Shown here: positions 9,770 to 19,321 of the stretch, one piece after another | Layout: each line of letters opens with the position of its first letter | Numbering within the stretch: the stretch's first letter is position 1 | Assembly: GCA_019429325.1 (NCBI GenBank) | Contig: JAHYJA010000005.1 | Coordinates: 1 to 45,905 of the forward strand | Direction: 5' to 3' | DNA length: 45,905 bases | Source of the DNA: Bacteroidales bacterium | GTDB lineage: Bacteria > Bacteroidota > Bacteroidia > Bacteroidales > VadinHA17 | Translations under genes and position numbers: made by a program | Notes under the pieces: model-generated | What the model was told of the DNA's origin: nothing | Databases searched by the model: none | What the model saw: the letters and a program-made list of their open reading frames with translations, nothing else

Positions 9770-10414
9770 ATGAAAAGATTAATTTCAACAACATTACTCT
9801 TTGCGACTCTTGCTGCAATGACATTCTGTCAGGAGTTCAAAGAGACAAATGGAGGAGCAGCCAGAGACGGTGTTCCTGCCCGCAAATTCTCAGTAAGCAC
9901 TACTTACTATTCATTTCTTAATTTTGGAGAAGAAAAAACGAACACGCATCATTATGAATTTCATGTTGGATACAAACTTACTCCAAAAGACAGGCTTGGA
10001 ATAAAGGTCGCTACCTGGAAAATGTTTGCCCCAATGGGCCTGCCAATGCAGGAGCAACTAAAGTTCGATGAGAATAATTTTTATCCTGGCAGGCTCAGAG
10101 AAAGCGGAATTGGAGTTACCTATCAACGTATGCTATGGAAAGGATTATTTGCTGCGGCGGAAGTTTTGCCTCAACTGAAAACTTACATAGACATAAATGA
10201 TGAAAAAATCGGAAATGGCTTCAAGTTATATACTTCATATCATCTTGGGTATCATTTTTCCTTTTTCAAGGATAGAGTTTATTTAGAACCTCAAATTCAT
10301 TGTCAATACTGGCCTGTTAACACCAATACCCCTCAAGCCTTTAAAGAAGAAGATATCAAATGGAATAATTACTTCCTCTTTGAACCCAATTTGTATATCG
10401 GAGTCAGTTTTTGA
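9770..10414 (+). CDS. Secreted or outer-membrane beta-barrel-like hypothetical protein
   Basis: Signal peptide MKRLISTTLLFATLAAMTFC, alternating aromatic strands, terminal YIGVSF. Confidence 0.65.
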   Translation: MKRLISTTLLFATLAAMTFCQEFKETNGGAARDGVPARKFSVSTTYYSFLNFGEEKTNTHHYEFHVGYKLTPKDRLGIKVATWKMFAPMGLPMQEQLKFDENNFYPGRLRESGIGVTYQRMLWKGLFAAAEVLPQLKTYIDINDEKIGNGFKLYTSYHLGYHFSFFKDRVYLEPQIHCQYWPVNTNTPQAFKEEDIKWNNYFLFEPNLYIGVSF

Positions 10415-10447
10415 ATGTTAGTCTGTGTGCAAGATATAGCCTACAGA

Positions 10448-10576
10448 GTTCAGACGATCCCGAAACTGCATGAAATAGCAGGGTTTGAAAAGCCTAAACA
10501 TCCTTTGGTCTCAGTAATTGGTTATTCAAAAAAAAGTTGGCAGCTCTCCGACGGAATACAGAAACGAACTATCTAA
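10448..10576 (+). pseudogene. N-terminal stub of an AraC-family regulator
   Basis: Manual translation: VQTIPKLHEIAGFEKPKHPLVSVIGYSKKSWQLSDGIQKRTI*, resembling the N-termini of Bacteroidota AraC regulators (xxTIxxLHxxAGxxKPxHPLVSVI). No HTH follows. Confidence 0.55.
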
Positions 10577-10587
10577 AAATTAAATAA

Positions 10588-11595
10588 ATGAAAACAATAA
10601 TTTATACAGAATATGGCAATCCCGAGGTACTCAAAGTTCAGGAGATGTTAAAACCATACCCGAAGGATGGTGAAGTACTTATAAAAGTGCAGGCAGTTTC
10701 TGTGAATTTCGGAGACCTCATAGCCAGAAGATTCAGGTATGTTTCTGCTAAAGATTTCAATATGCCTTTCCTGATCTGGATTTTTGCTAAACTCAGTTTC
10801 GGTCTTAAATCGCCAAGGATAAAAATTCTTGGCAATTCCTTCGCAGGTACAATTGAGCAAACAGGAAGTGATGTCAGGAATTTCAGGGTCGGAGATGATG
10901 TTTTTGGCTACACCGGAGAAAAAATGGGTGCATATTCCGAGTATCTGTGTGTGTCAGAAAAAGGTCTGCTCGCGCACAAACCAACAAATACATCTTATGA
11001 AGAAGCTTCAACCATTCCTTATGGTTCATTAATTGCCCTATGCCTATTAAAAAAAGTTAATATAGAAAGGGAACAGAAGGTGTTAGTATTCGGTGCCTCC
11101 GGAGGTATTGGTTCTGCAGTAGTTCAACTGGCCAAAAATCATTTCGGAGCAGAAGTTACAGGTGTATGCAGCACAGAGAGAGTGGATTATGTAAAAAAAT
11201 TGGGCGCTGGCAATGTGATTGATTATAAAAGAGAAGAATTTTCAAAAAATGGAGAGACCTATGATCATATTATTGATATTCTGGGAAAGGGCTACAATTC
11301 ATCTTATAAAACATTACTGAATCGAAAGGGAACCTATTTGTTCGTCAGTTTTAAAGCGAAGAACCTGCTTCAGATGTTGTGGACAAAAATTTCAGGGCAA
11401 AAGAAAGTCATTTGTGCTTTGGTATCTCCTCATGCGAAAGATTTGCAGTTCATAAAAGAACTTGTTGAAGAAGATAAAATCAGGACTGTAATTGACAGGG
11501 TATTTAAAATTGACCAGGCACCTGAAGCCCATAGACATGCAGAAAGTGCAGCGAGAAAAGGAGATGTGGTAATTAAGCTTACGCGGGAGGCATAG
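10588..11595 (+). CDS. NAD(P)-dependent MDR-family alcohol dehydrogenase / quinone oxidoreductase-like
   Basis: MKTIIYTEYGNPEVLKV, GDDVFGYTGEKMGAYSEY, VLVFGASGGIGSAVVQLAK nucleotide-binding motif, C-terminal IRTVIDRVFKIDQAPEAHRHAESA. Confidence 0.92.
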   Translation: MKTIIYTEYGNPEVLKVQEMLKPYPKDGEVLIKVQAVSVNFGDLIARRFRYVSAKDFNMPFLIWIFAKLSFGLKSPRIKILGNSFAGTIEQTGSDVRNFRVGDDVFGYTGEKMGAYSEYLCVSEKGLLAHKPTNTSYEEASTIPYGSLIALCLLKKVNIEREQKVLVFGASGGIGSAVVQLAKNHFGAEVTGVCSTERVDYVKKLGAGNVIDYKREEFSKNGETYDHIIDILGKGYNSSYKTLLNRKGTYLFVSFKAKNLLQMLWTKISGQKKVICALVSPHAKDLQFIKELVEEDKIRTVIDRVFKIDQAPEAHRHAESAARKGDVVIKLTREA

Positions 11596-11702
11596 AATCA
11601 TGTTCTTGGAGATAGAATAGAAAACTCACAAAATGCTGAGAAGGTACTATAGAGCTCTGGTAACGCGGAATACAGCCTTAATTATGACTGCTTTTTTCAA
11701 AT

Positions 11703-12713
11703 TTGCAGACGTTGTCTATACTCAAACAATACCAGAAAATGATCACTTCTCAAACAGAACGGCATAAAAACCATTCATCGCCCGGAATAGGCTTCTATTT
11801 AATATTCCTGGCTATAACCTCCTGCATTGGAGAGACTAATCCTGGTCGTAATCTACCTGCCAGCGATGAGAACGGCTCACTTGTGAAGGTGAGAGATGGA
11901 TCTGAAATATTTGTCTGGGAGCACCGTCCGGCAGACAATCCTGTCAACTCAATCTATATTCTCTCGGGAATAACCGGAGTTAACCATGAGCAGGAGAGGG
12001 AGATCATAGATGTTTTGAGTAATCACAAAAACCGCATTGTTGTTATACACCCTCGGGGAACCGGTTATTCTTATGGAGAAAGCGGAGACACTGATCCGGG
12101 TGATATTATTGAAGATTACTGTGAAATTATCAGGAATGACAGCGCTTATTTGTCGTGTAGTAAAAAGATTTTCCTGTTTGGTCACAGTATGTCCTGTGCA
12201 TTTGCCCTTGGGGTGGCGGTAATACTGCCCGGAATAGATGGAATGATACTTGTAAACCCTCCATTCAAACTAAAACCTGCAAAGGGGATGAGTCCCGGCT
12301 TCTTCGATTACCTGAAGTATATCGGATATTATGTTTTCGCTCCTCATAAACCTGTTGTAAACATGGCCGGGGATCCTTCTTTAATAACGGATGAATCGGA
12401 CAGGTTGGAATCAGAACTGCGGAATAGCGATTCTCTTCTGGTTAAGTACTTCAGCATGCACAGTATGGCTGCATCAAAAAAAATAATGGATGCAATGTCT
12501 GAAAATGCCAGGGTGGCAGATTTCCCATTACTTCTGCTGTACGGTGAAAATGATAATATTGTTGATAAATCTGGTTGTGAGGAGATTTTTTCTGCATGGC
12601 ATTGTGATATGAAAAGTTATGTAATAATAAAGGATGGTTCACACGGCAGATCGACTGTGGTAAAAGGAGCCGATACCATTGCTAAATGGATAGGCAGTTT
12701 ACAAGCACAGTGA
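11703..12713 (+). CDS. Alpha/beta hydrolase
   Basis: IHPRGTGYS, nucleophile elbow FGHSMSCAFA, LLLLYGENDNIV, DGSHGR. The ATG at 11739 is an alternative start. Confidence 0.75.
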   Translation: MQTLSILKQYQKMITSQTERHKNHSSPGIGFYLIFLAITSCIGETNPGRNLPASDENGSLVKVRDGSEIFVWEHRPADNPVNSIYILSGITGVNHEQEREIIDVLSNHKNRIVVIHPRGTGYSYGESGDTDPGDIIEDYCEIIRNDSAYLSCSKKIFLFGHSMSCAFALGVAVILPGIDGMILVNPPFKLKPAKGMSPGFFDYLKYIGYYVFAPHKPVVNMAGDPSLITDESDRLESELRNSDSLLVKYFSMHSMAASKKIMDAMSENARVADFPLLLLYGENDNIVDKSGCEEIFSAWHCDMKSYVIIKDGSHGRSTVVKGADTIAKWIGSLQAQ

Positions 12714-12819
12714 CCGTCGACGCTGATCTTTGTTTTCAGAAACGGATAAAGAGATTACTTTTTGACAAAGGAATGGTTAAATGGTTTCAGTCAGTTCTAT
12801 ATATAGAATCAAAGAAAAA

Positions 12820-12847
12820 GAGGCTGTTTACCTTTTGAAACAGCCTC
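12820..12847 (-). terminator. Rho-independent terminator downstream of SusD
   Basis: gaggctgttt-accttttg-aaacagcctc, followed on the minus strand by ctttttcttt. Confidence 0.75.
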
Positions 12848-12877
12848 TTCAAACTAATCCAGAAACCCAAAACCAAC

Positions 12878-14938
12878 CTAATAACCCGGATTCTGCATTG
12901 CTGCTTTTTCATCTGCTGTAAGCGCTCTTCCTTCTGCATTATAAATAGCATCGAGGAAGGTCTGCGGCAGCGGGCGCAGGTAATGCTTCTCCCTGATAGC
13001 ATTTGCCCCCGCCGTTCCCTCGTTGAATGTCAGGGCTCGGCTTAAAAGCGTTTTAGTCCGCGCAAGGTCTTCCCAGCGGAAAAGCTCGCCGTAGAGCTCG
13101 CGTGAACGCTCGTTGAGCAGAAAGCACATCATCCTGTCGTAGTCGCCGGAAAGGCCGAGTTTTGTTATAATGGCCTCGTCAACAGCCGGAAGGCTTGCCG
13201 GGGTGATCCCGGTGGTAATGTCCGTGGCAGCGGTTGTTACAGGAATATCGAGCGATTCGTAGTACGAGTTAGCATTGGAATTCGAATTTATCAATACACC
13301 GTTTGCGTTCAGAGGTGCATTAGAATTTGTAAGAACAGCGGCGCCGCCATCCCTGTATGCAGCCCTGTCTTCACCGTCCCTGAACTGTGCGCGTTCACGG
13401 ACAATATTCATAACCGAGATGGCCTCAGTATAGTTGTTTTGGCGGATAAGAGCCTCAGCTTTAATAAGATATGTCTCGGCTACCCGTGCATATATTCCAT
13501 CGCGGCGGCCGGCAGTGGCGGCTACCGCTGTTCGGGATCCGTCAAGATATTTGCTGAGCGCCGGGTACCTGCTGACATTGCCAGGCAAGCGTAAGTAACC
13601 GCTGCCATCGGCAAGGTAACGTGCATAGGAATGGGGTGTGGGCTTACCGGTTACAGGGTTATTAAAATAGACCCCGGAATGTGTACTTTTTACCAGCGGA
13701 GTTCCCCCGGCAGCAGGATTACTGAACCTGGTGTCACCCTCCTTATTGATAATATAGATCAGTCCCAGGTCACCCTGTGCATAAGTTACTTCAACAGATG
13801 TATTCGGGTCTGTTCCGTTAAGCTGGGCAAGGTTCGAAATATTGTTCAGGTTTGCTTTGGTTTTAAAGCTTTTCCAGAAACGCGAGTCATTCTCTATGTC
13901 AAATACGTCGAAAGTGTAATCATTTGTCCTGCATCTCTGGTACTCGCGCCCTCCGGCTATATCTCGTACAAAACCGGTAAGTGTTTGATATACCGAAAGA
14001 AACAGAAGATGCAGATAGTTCCCGTTCCCAACATCAGCGATGGTAGTTGTACTGGAGAACTGTGCGGCAAAAATCACCTCAGGGAGCATCTCGTTTGGGC
14101 CGTCAGATCCCGTGTAAGCGAAAATATCGGAAAAATCTGTTGCAAGCGGGTGGTGGGCAATAACCTCGTTTGTCAGGGTTATGATCTCTGCAAGGTCTGT
14201 TGTTTTGTACGAAGCGTTCCAGTCATCGTTTATTTCAGAACACCTGTAAAGGAGCGCCTTTGCCAGGAAGTGGGCTGCCACATCCTTGTAAAGCTTTCCC
14301 TCTGATTCTTCAACATCAGGCAGACCTGCATAAGCAGTCCTCAGATCTGCGATGATCTGGTTAACGCACTCCTCTTTCGTTGCGCGTATAAAGTACCTTT
14401 CAACACCTGTGGATGGCTCCAGTTTCAGCACAACGGGCCCGTACTGTTGTACAAGCCTGAAATATGAGAACGCGCGAAGGAACGATGCCTCGGCTTTAAA
14501 AAGTTTGTTTTTACCGGCATCGGTTATAACTTCATCGACATTTGCAAGAAGAACGTTGGCATCGCTGATGGCCTTGTACATCATGTCCCATATCTCATAG
14601 GTTTTTGTAACATTAGCTGTTGGAACATTAGGAACAATGGAACCCAGGTTGGAGTTATAATCGTTCCAGGTTTGTTGAGCCTGGTCGCCCCCTACAATGA
14701 ATTCATCAGTGCCGCATGCGTTAGTGGCAACTGCCTGTTCCCTGTTCATGAAAAAAGCCCTGTAGTGGTTGTACAACGCATCGGCGAGGTCGGAAATCCC
14801 CTCGGGAGTCTTAAAATAATCGGTGTTTCTCTGGGTCTTCAGCTCTTCGTCGAGAAAATCCTTTTTGCATGAGCTGATACCTGACACAAGCAGGATAATT
14901 GCCCAAAGCACTAATATGTTTATTTTAAACTTATTCAT
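12878..14938 (-). CDS. RagB/SusD-family nutrient uptake outer membrane protein
   Basis: Lipobox start ending SSCKKDFLDEE, EIWDMMYKAISDANVLL, KAEASFLRAFSYFRLVQQYG, C-terminal LNERSRELYGELFRWEDLART, downstream of SusC. Confidence 0.95.
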   Translation of the reverse strand: MNKFKINILVLWAIILLVSGISSCKKDFLDEELKTQRNTDYFKTPEGISDLADALYNHYRAFFMNREQAVATNACGTDEFIVGGDQAQQTWNDYNSNLGSIVPNVPTANVTKTYEIWDMMYKAISDANVLLANVDEVITDAGKNKLFKAEASFLRAFSYFRLVQQYGPVVLKLEPSTGVERYFIRATKEECVNQIIADLRTAYAGLPDVEESEGKLYKDVAAHFLAKALLYRCSEINDDWNASYKTTDLAEIITLTNEVIAHHPLATDFSDIFAYTGSDGPNEMLPEVIFAAQFSSTTTIADVGNGNYLHLLFLSVYQTLTGFVRDIAGGREYQRCRTNDYTFDVFDIENDSRFWKSFKTKANLNNISNLAQLNGTDPNTSVEVTYAQGDLGLIYIINKEGDTRFSNPAAGGTPLVKSTHSGVYFNNPVTGKPTPHSYARYLADGSGYLRLPGNVSRYPALSKYLDGSRTAVAATAGRRDGIYARVAETYLIKAEALIRQNNYTEAISVMNIVRERAQFRDGEDRAAYRDGGAAVLTNSNAPLNANGVLINSNSNANSYYESLDIPVTTAATDITTGITPASLPAVDEAIITKLGLSGDYDRMMCFLLNERSRELYGELFRWEDLARTKTLLSRALTFNEGTAGANAIREKHYLRPLPQTFLDAIYNAEGRALTADEKAAMQNPGY

Positions 14939-14982
14939 ATCGTGTATTTTCTTTAATGGTTAAAAATTCATTCAGTAATTTC

Positions 14983-17194
14983 TCAGAATCCCACGTTAAT
15001 ACCGAATACATAGCCGCGGTTATAATAGAGAGTGCCATATTCAGCATCTCTGAATTTGATCTGAGACCAAAGCATCCCGGCATTCTGTACCTGGGCATAT
15101 ACCTTAAGGCTGTTGATCTTTATCCGGTCGAGCAATTTTGCGGGCACCTGGTAACCCAATGAAATATTCCTGATCTTTATTTTTCCTGGCGCAAACTGGG
15201 ATCCGTTAGCATTGAAGAGCGCCATCTGTTCCTGGTCCTGAGGTGTATCCTGCCAGATGCCGATTTTTTCGTAATTATATATTATGCCTATCGATTCTCC
15301 AATGAACCAGTTATTTGCAACCATATCCTCTTTGCCGTTCATCAGCGATTCAATCTGGTCCCTCTGCCATGCAGCGGTTGCATTTATATTCCATGAGAAA
15401 TCGCTCATAGCTAAAAGTGTGGCATTGATTGTGAGGTCGATACCCCTGTTGCTTGTTTCACCGATATTTGCAATTGTCGAGGTAAAGCCCGAAACGCTTG
15501 GAAGGGCTACAGTTAAAAGAAGATCGGTAGTAGATGACCTGTAAGCTTCGATGGTCCCGTTAACCCTTCCTCTGAGGAAAGCGAAATCGACAGCAAGGTT
15601 GAACTGGGTTGTCTTCTCCCATCCAAGCTCCTGGTTTGCAACAGCATTTGTAAGAGTATAACCGGTCACGGTTGAGGTGCCAAAAGGCAGGGTAACCATG
15701 TTGATAGCGCCCTTTGTTGAGTAAAGCCCTACCGCAGCGTTACCTACTGTACCAAAGCCTAAACGGAGTTTTAACTGGTCGAGCCATGTAACATTAGTTA
15801 AGAAGCTCTCCTGGTCTAAACGCCATGCTATGGCAGCGCTCGGGAAGAATGCCCATTTATTTCCTGCTGCAAGCTGTGAGGCGCCGTCCCAGCGGCCTGA
15901 TAATGTTAGCAGGTATTTGCTGTTGTAGTTGTAATTAACGCGGGCCATATACGATTCAAGCTGCCGTTCGGTAAGACCGGAGCTCCAGGATGTAAGCTGG
16001 GCGCTGGTAAGGGTCCCGAAGGCGTACCACATCTGGCTTGGCATCTCGATACCCTGGCCTGAAATGCTCGACGACTCGCTGGTCCATTTTGATGCTGTCT
16101 GGAGCAGGGTGACACCTACTGTATGGGCACCGAATTTATTGTCGTAATAAAGAAGGTTATCGATCGTATAGGAGAAGTCTTTCGTATTGGAGATACTTGC
16201 ATTGGAAGCGCTGAGTTCCCTTACAATTGACTTAGCGTCGTTATAATAGCCGTTCCTGTAGTAGCGGAAGTCGGGGCCGAAGTTCATCCTGTACCTGAGT
16301 CCTTTAAAGAGTTTTACTTCTGTGAAGAGGCTGGCAAGAAGACGGAGTGTCTCGCGCTGATTGGTGGAGTATTTCCATTCGTCTATAACATTCCACACAC
16401 GTGCCTTTCCACCGGGATGCACAATAAGGTTTCCTTCTGCATCATAAGGAAGGGAATAGGGCTCAATCCTTGCGGCTGCCGCTATCAGGTCGGCAGTCAC
16501 ATTTGTGCTTCCTCCCGCCTGGCTTTGCCCGTAATCCTGGTACTGCCACGATCCGTTGACGCCTGCACCGAATGTGATCCAGTTCTTAGGGTTCAGCTCA
16601 ACGTTTGTCCTTAATGTGTAACGCTGGTACTCCTGTCCCTTTGTAGTACCCTGGTTGTCGAGGTAACCTATCGAACCGTAAGCCTTCATCGTTCTTGTAC
16701 CGCCGCTCGCGCTGATGGAATGGTCCTGGGTATAGGCAGGCTGCGTTACCACTCCCAGCCAGTCGAAAGTTTCGACTTTCGAGGGGTCCCATGTGTTGCC
16801 TGCCCAGCCTCTCTGGATGTTCTGCCATGCTGGTCAGGATTATCTGCCTGTCGAAGACGGCGTATCTGACATCAGTCCCGTCAAAAATATTATTAAGAAT
16901 ATCTCTGATGGGTTTATTCTCGGCTACGACGTCTACTATTCGTTCGACATCAACAAGCTTCTGGTTAAAGAGAAAGTAAAACTCACTTTCCTGTTCAATC
17001 TTGTTGAGGACACTCTCGATGGGAGAATTCCTCAGGTCAAGTGAGATTTTTGTGGTCTGTGAATATGCCGGACCTGCCATTATATTCATCATACCAAGAA
17101 ACAGAAGGAGAATAGTGATTTTCATCTTTAGAAGTAATTTCCGGCTTCGGGAATTTGAGCCGATCAAACTACAATAATTCAGAATTTTTTTCAT
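14983..17194 (-). pseudogene. SusC/RagA-type TonB-dependent receptor, internally deleted and frameshifted
   Basis: ORF 16598..17194 carries the signal peptide and STN domain (TTKISLDLRNSPIESVLNKIEQESEFYFLFNQKLVDVERIVDVVAENKPIRDILNNIF). ORF 14983..16752 carries the barrel (YTQDHSISASGGTRTMKAYGSIGYLDNQG to GYVFGINVGF). CarboxypepD-like and plug domains are absent. Confidence 0.85.
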
Positions 17195-17384
17195 ACTTTT
17201 GTAAAGTTAGAAGGTTAATACTCAGAGATGTTTTGCAAGAAATGTTGGTTAACCGCTAATAGGAGAGGGATTGTGTTACAGCACATTTCCTCTTTTTTTT
17301 TAAAAGCTTAAGGGTAGGTGTTTTTCATGGTCAGCAGGATTTAGGTTAATACTTGGTGTTATCTGTCAGGTTGAAATTTTCAGT

Positions 17385-18452
17385 TTAGTCGGGATCAGGA
17401 GATCTTAGCGGGAATATTATTACTTTTTTTCTGGGGAAAGTGCCATCTTCCAACGGTGCACGTTTTAGTTCCTTATAGCCAATGGGTGCCGAAATCTCAA
17501 GTAATTTCAGGATATCGGAAAGCGTCTCGTCCTGAAAAGTTGCCCTGTATCTGTAGTCATGGAGAACGTCTCCCTGTATTTCGATATCGACATTAAATAC
17601 CTGGCTTAATTTTTTTGCCACTTCACTTAATGGCTCATTGCGGAAAATGAGCTTACCGTCTTTCCATGAAATGAATTTATAGGTATCCTCATCCCTGACG
17701 GACACAACTCCTGTACTTTTATTATAGACCATGTGCTGGTCAGGGATCAGGTGGGTTATTAAAGTGTCGATGCCTTTGTTATTAATCTCACTCACAGATA
17801 CTTTCCCGGCTACAAGAGTAACCTCTGATACCTGGCCGGAATTAAAACCGAGGATATTGAATTTTGTGCCCGTCGCTCTTACAGCAATATCTGCAGTCCT
17901 GACAATAAATGGCATTTGCTCTTCGGATTTTACTTCAAAATAGGCTTCACCATTCAGGTAGACTTCCCTGTGCGATCCGGTGAATTTATCGGGATATCTT
18001 AAACTGCTTCCTGAGTTAAGCCATACCAGCGAGCTGTCCGCGAGCCTCAATGCCGTGCGGGTTCCAAACGTTGCATAGACTTCACTGTAAACAGGTTGCT
18101 GGAATGATATATCTTCAGCAGGCTTTTGAAATAGTTTCATTATATTCCATATTACCAGAGGGATAATAAGTACAGCTGCAATTTTTCCCCAGGCAAACCA
18201 TAACCTGCGCATGGCTGAATCTCCTGAGATACGTTTCCTGATCTTTGTTAACGCCCTGCTGGTATCAATTTCGTCAGATACGCAATCAGCATCGGCAGTT
18301 GCCCAGATATTTCCAAGCTGTCTGAAATATGTTGCATTCTCTTCGGAGTCATTTATCCATTTTTCCAGGTACTCTTTTTCCTCCGGACTCCCATTTCCTG
18401 AAAAGTACTTTGCAGCAACCTCTGTAATATCTGTTTTTTTTCTTTTTTCCAT
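17385..18452 (-). CDS. FecR-family anti-sigma factor
   Basis: EKYLEKWINDSEENATYFRQL, GTRTALRLADSSLVWLNSGSSLRYPDKF, REVYLNGEAYFEVKSEEQMPFIV; next to an ECF sigma factor. Confidence 0.95.
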   Translation of the reverse strand: MEKRKKTDITEVAAKYFSGNGSPEEKEYLEKWINDSEENATYFRQLGNIWATADADCVSDEIDTSRALTKIRKRISGDSAMRRLWFAWGKIAAVLIIPLVIWNIMKLFQKPAEDISFQQPVYSEVYATFGTRTALRLADSSLVWLNSGSSLRYPDKFTGSHREVYLNGEAYFEVKSEEQMPFIVRTADIAVRATGTKFNILGFNSGQVSEVTLVAGKVSVSEINNKGIDTLITHLIPDQHMVYNKSTGVVSVRDEDTYKFISWKDGKLIFRNEPLSEVAKKLSQVFNVDIEIQGDVLHDYRYRATFQDETLSDILKLLEISAPIGYKELKRAPLEDGTFPRKKVIIFPLRSPDPD

Positions 18453-18567
18453 ACAGCAAAGACGTTTGGCGAAGTGATTACCACACTGTAATTGTCAATT
18501 ATTTTCAGGATATTTTTCAGGAAGCCTTAAAAACAGACCGGAGATAAAAACTTCCCGGCACAATTTT

Positions 18568-19149
18568 CTAAATCAGATAGTCTTTCAATTCTTCCCTCAG
18601 AGAGATGAGAGCTTTACCTATTCTGACTTCCACCGTTCGGACAGAGACTTTTAGTTTCGTTGCGATCTCCTTGTATTTCAGGCCTTTGTACCGACTAAGG
18701 CAGTATGCTTCGTATATCTCGGGAGAAAGCTTGCTGAGGGCAACCTTCAGAAGATCCTTGAGTTCGGAGTTAATCACATAATTATCTGTATTGTATTCGA
18801 AGGTTTCAAGAGTTGAAGAAACTTCATCACGATATTTCTGCCTGATCTTTTTATGACGGATCCAGTCAATGCACCTGTTCTGTATACAACGGAGAAGATA
18901 GGATTTCAGGGAAATGCCGATAGTGATGGTCTTGCGTTCATCCCACAACCTGACGAAGGTTTCCTGGACGATCTCTTCGGCAATCTCTTTTTCCCTGGTA
19001 AAATTCATGGCAAAGAGGACCATGTCTTTATAATAGGTCGTGAACATGACAGTAAAAGCATCCTGGTCTCCTCCTCTTAATCTTGTCAATAAAGATTTTT
19101 CCAGCAGATCGTATTGCCTCGAAAGCATCGAGATGGTTATTTCTATCAA
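18568..19149 (-). CDS. ECF RNA polymerase sigma factor (sigma-70 family)
   Basis: FTTYYKDMVLFAMNFTREKEIAEEIVQETFVRLWDERKTI (region 2) and YKGLKYKEIATKLKVSVRTVEVRIGKAL (region 4). Confidence 0.95.
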   Translation of the reverse strand: MIEITISMLSRQYDLLEKSLLTRLRGGDQDAFTVMFTTYYKDMVLFAMNFTREKEIAEEIVQETFVRLWDERKTITIGISLKSYLLRCIQNRCIDWIRHKKIRQKYRDEVSSTLETFEYNTDNYVINSELKDLLKVALSKLSPEIYEAYCLSRYKGLKYKEIATKLKVSVRTVEVRIGKALISLREELKDYLI

Positions 19150-19321
19150 AAATAAATTAAAAGGATATCAAAACAAAATTAAATGCAGCCGGAGGAGGCG
19201 GGATTATATGGACCGGTTTTTAAGAAAACATATGCTGTTATTATTCCCGGCATATTGTCCGATTGCACGATTCAATCGAAGATTGTTTATCTTTAAAGGT
19301 TACTAACCAAACTCCACTGCC

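Noticed and set aside
13631-14305. 224-aa plus-strand ORF
   Set aside because: Entirely antisense to SusD with no recognisable domain.
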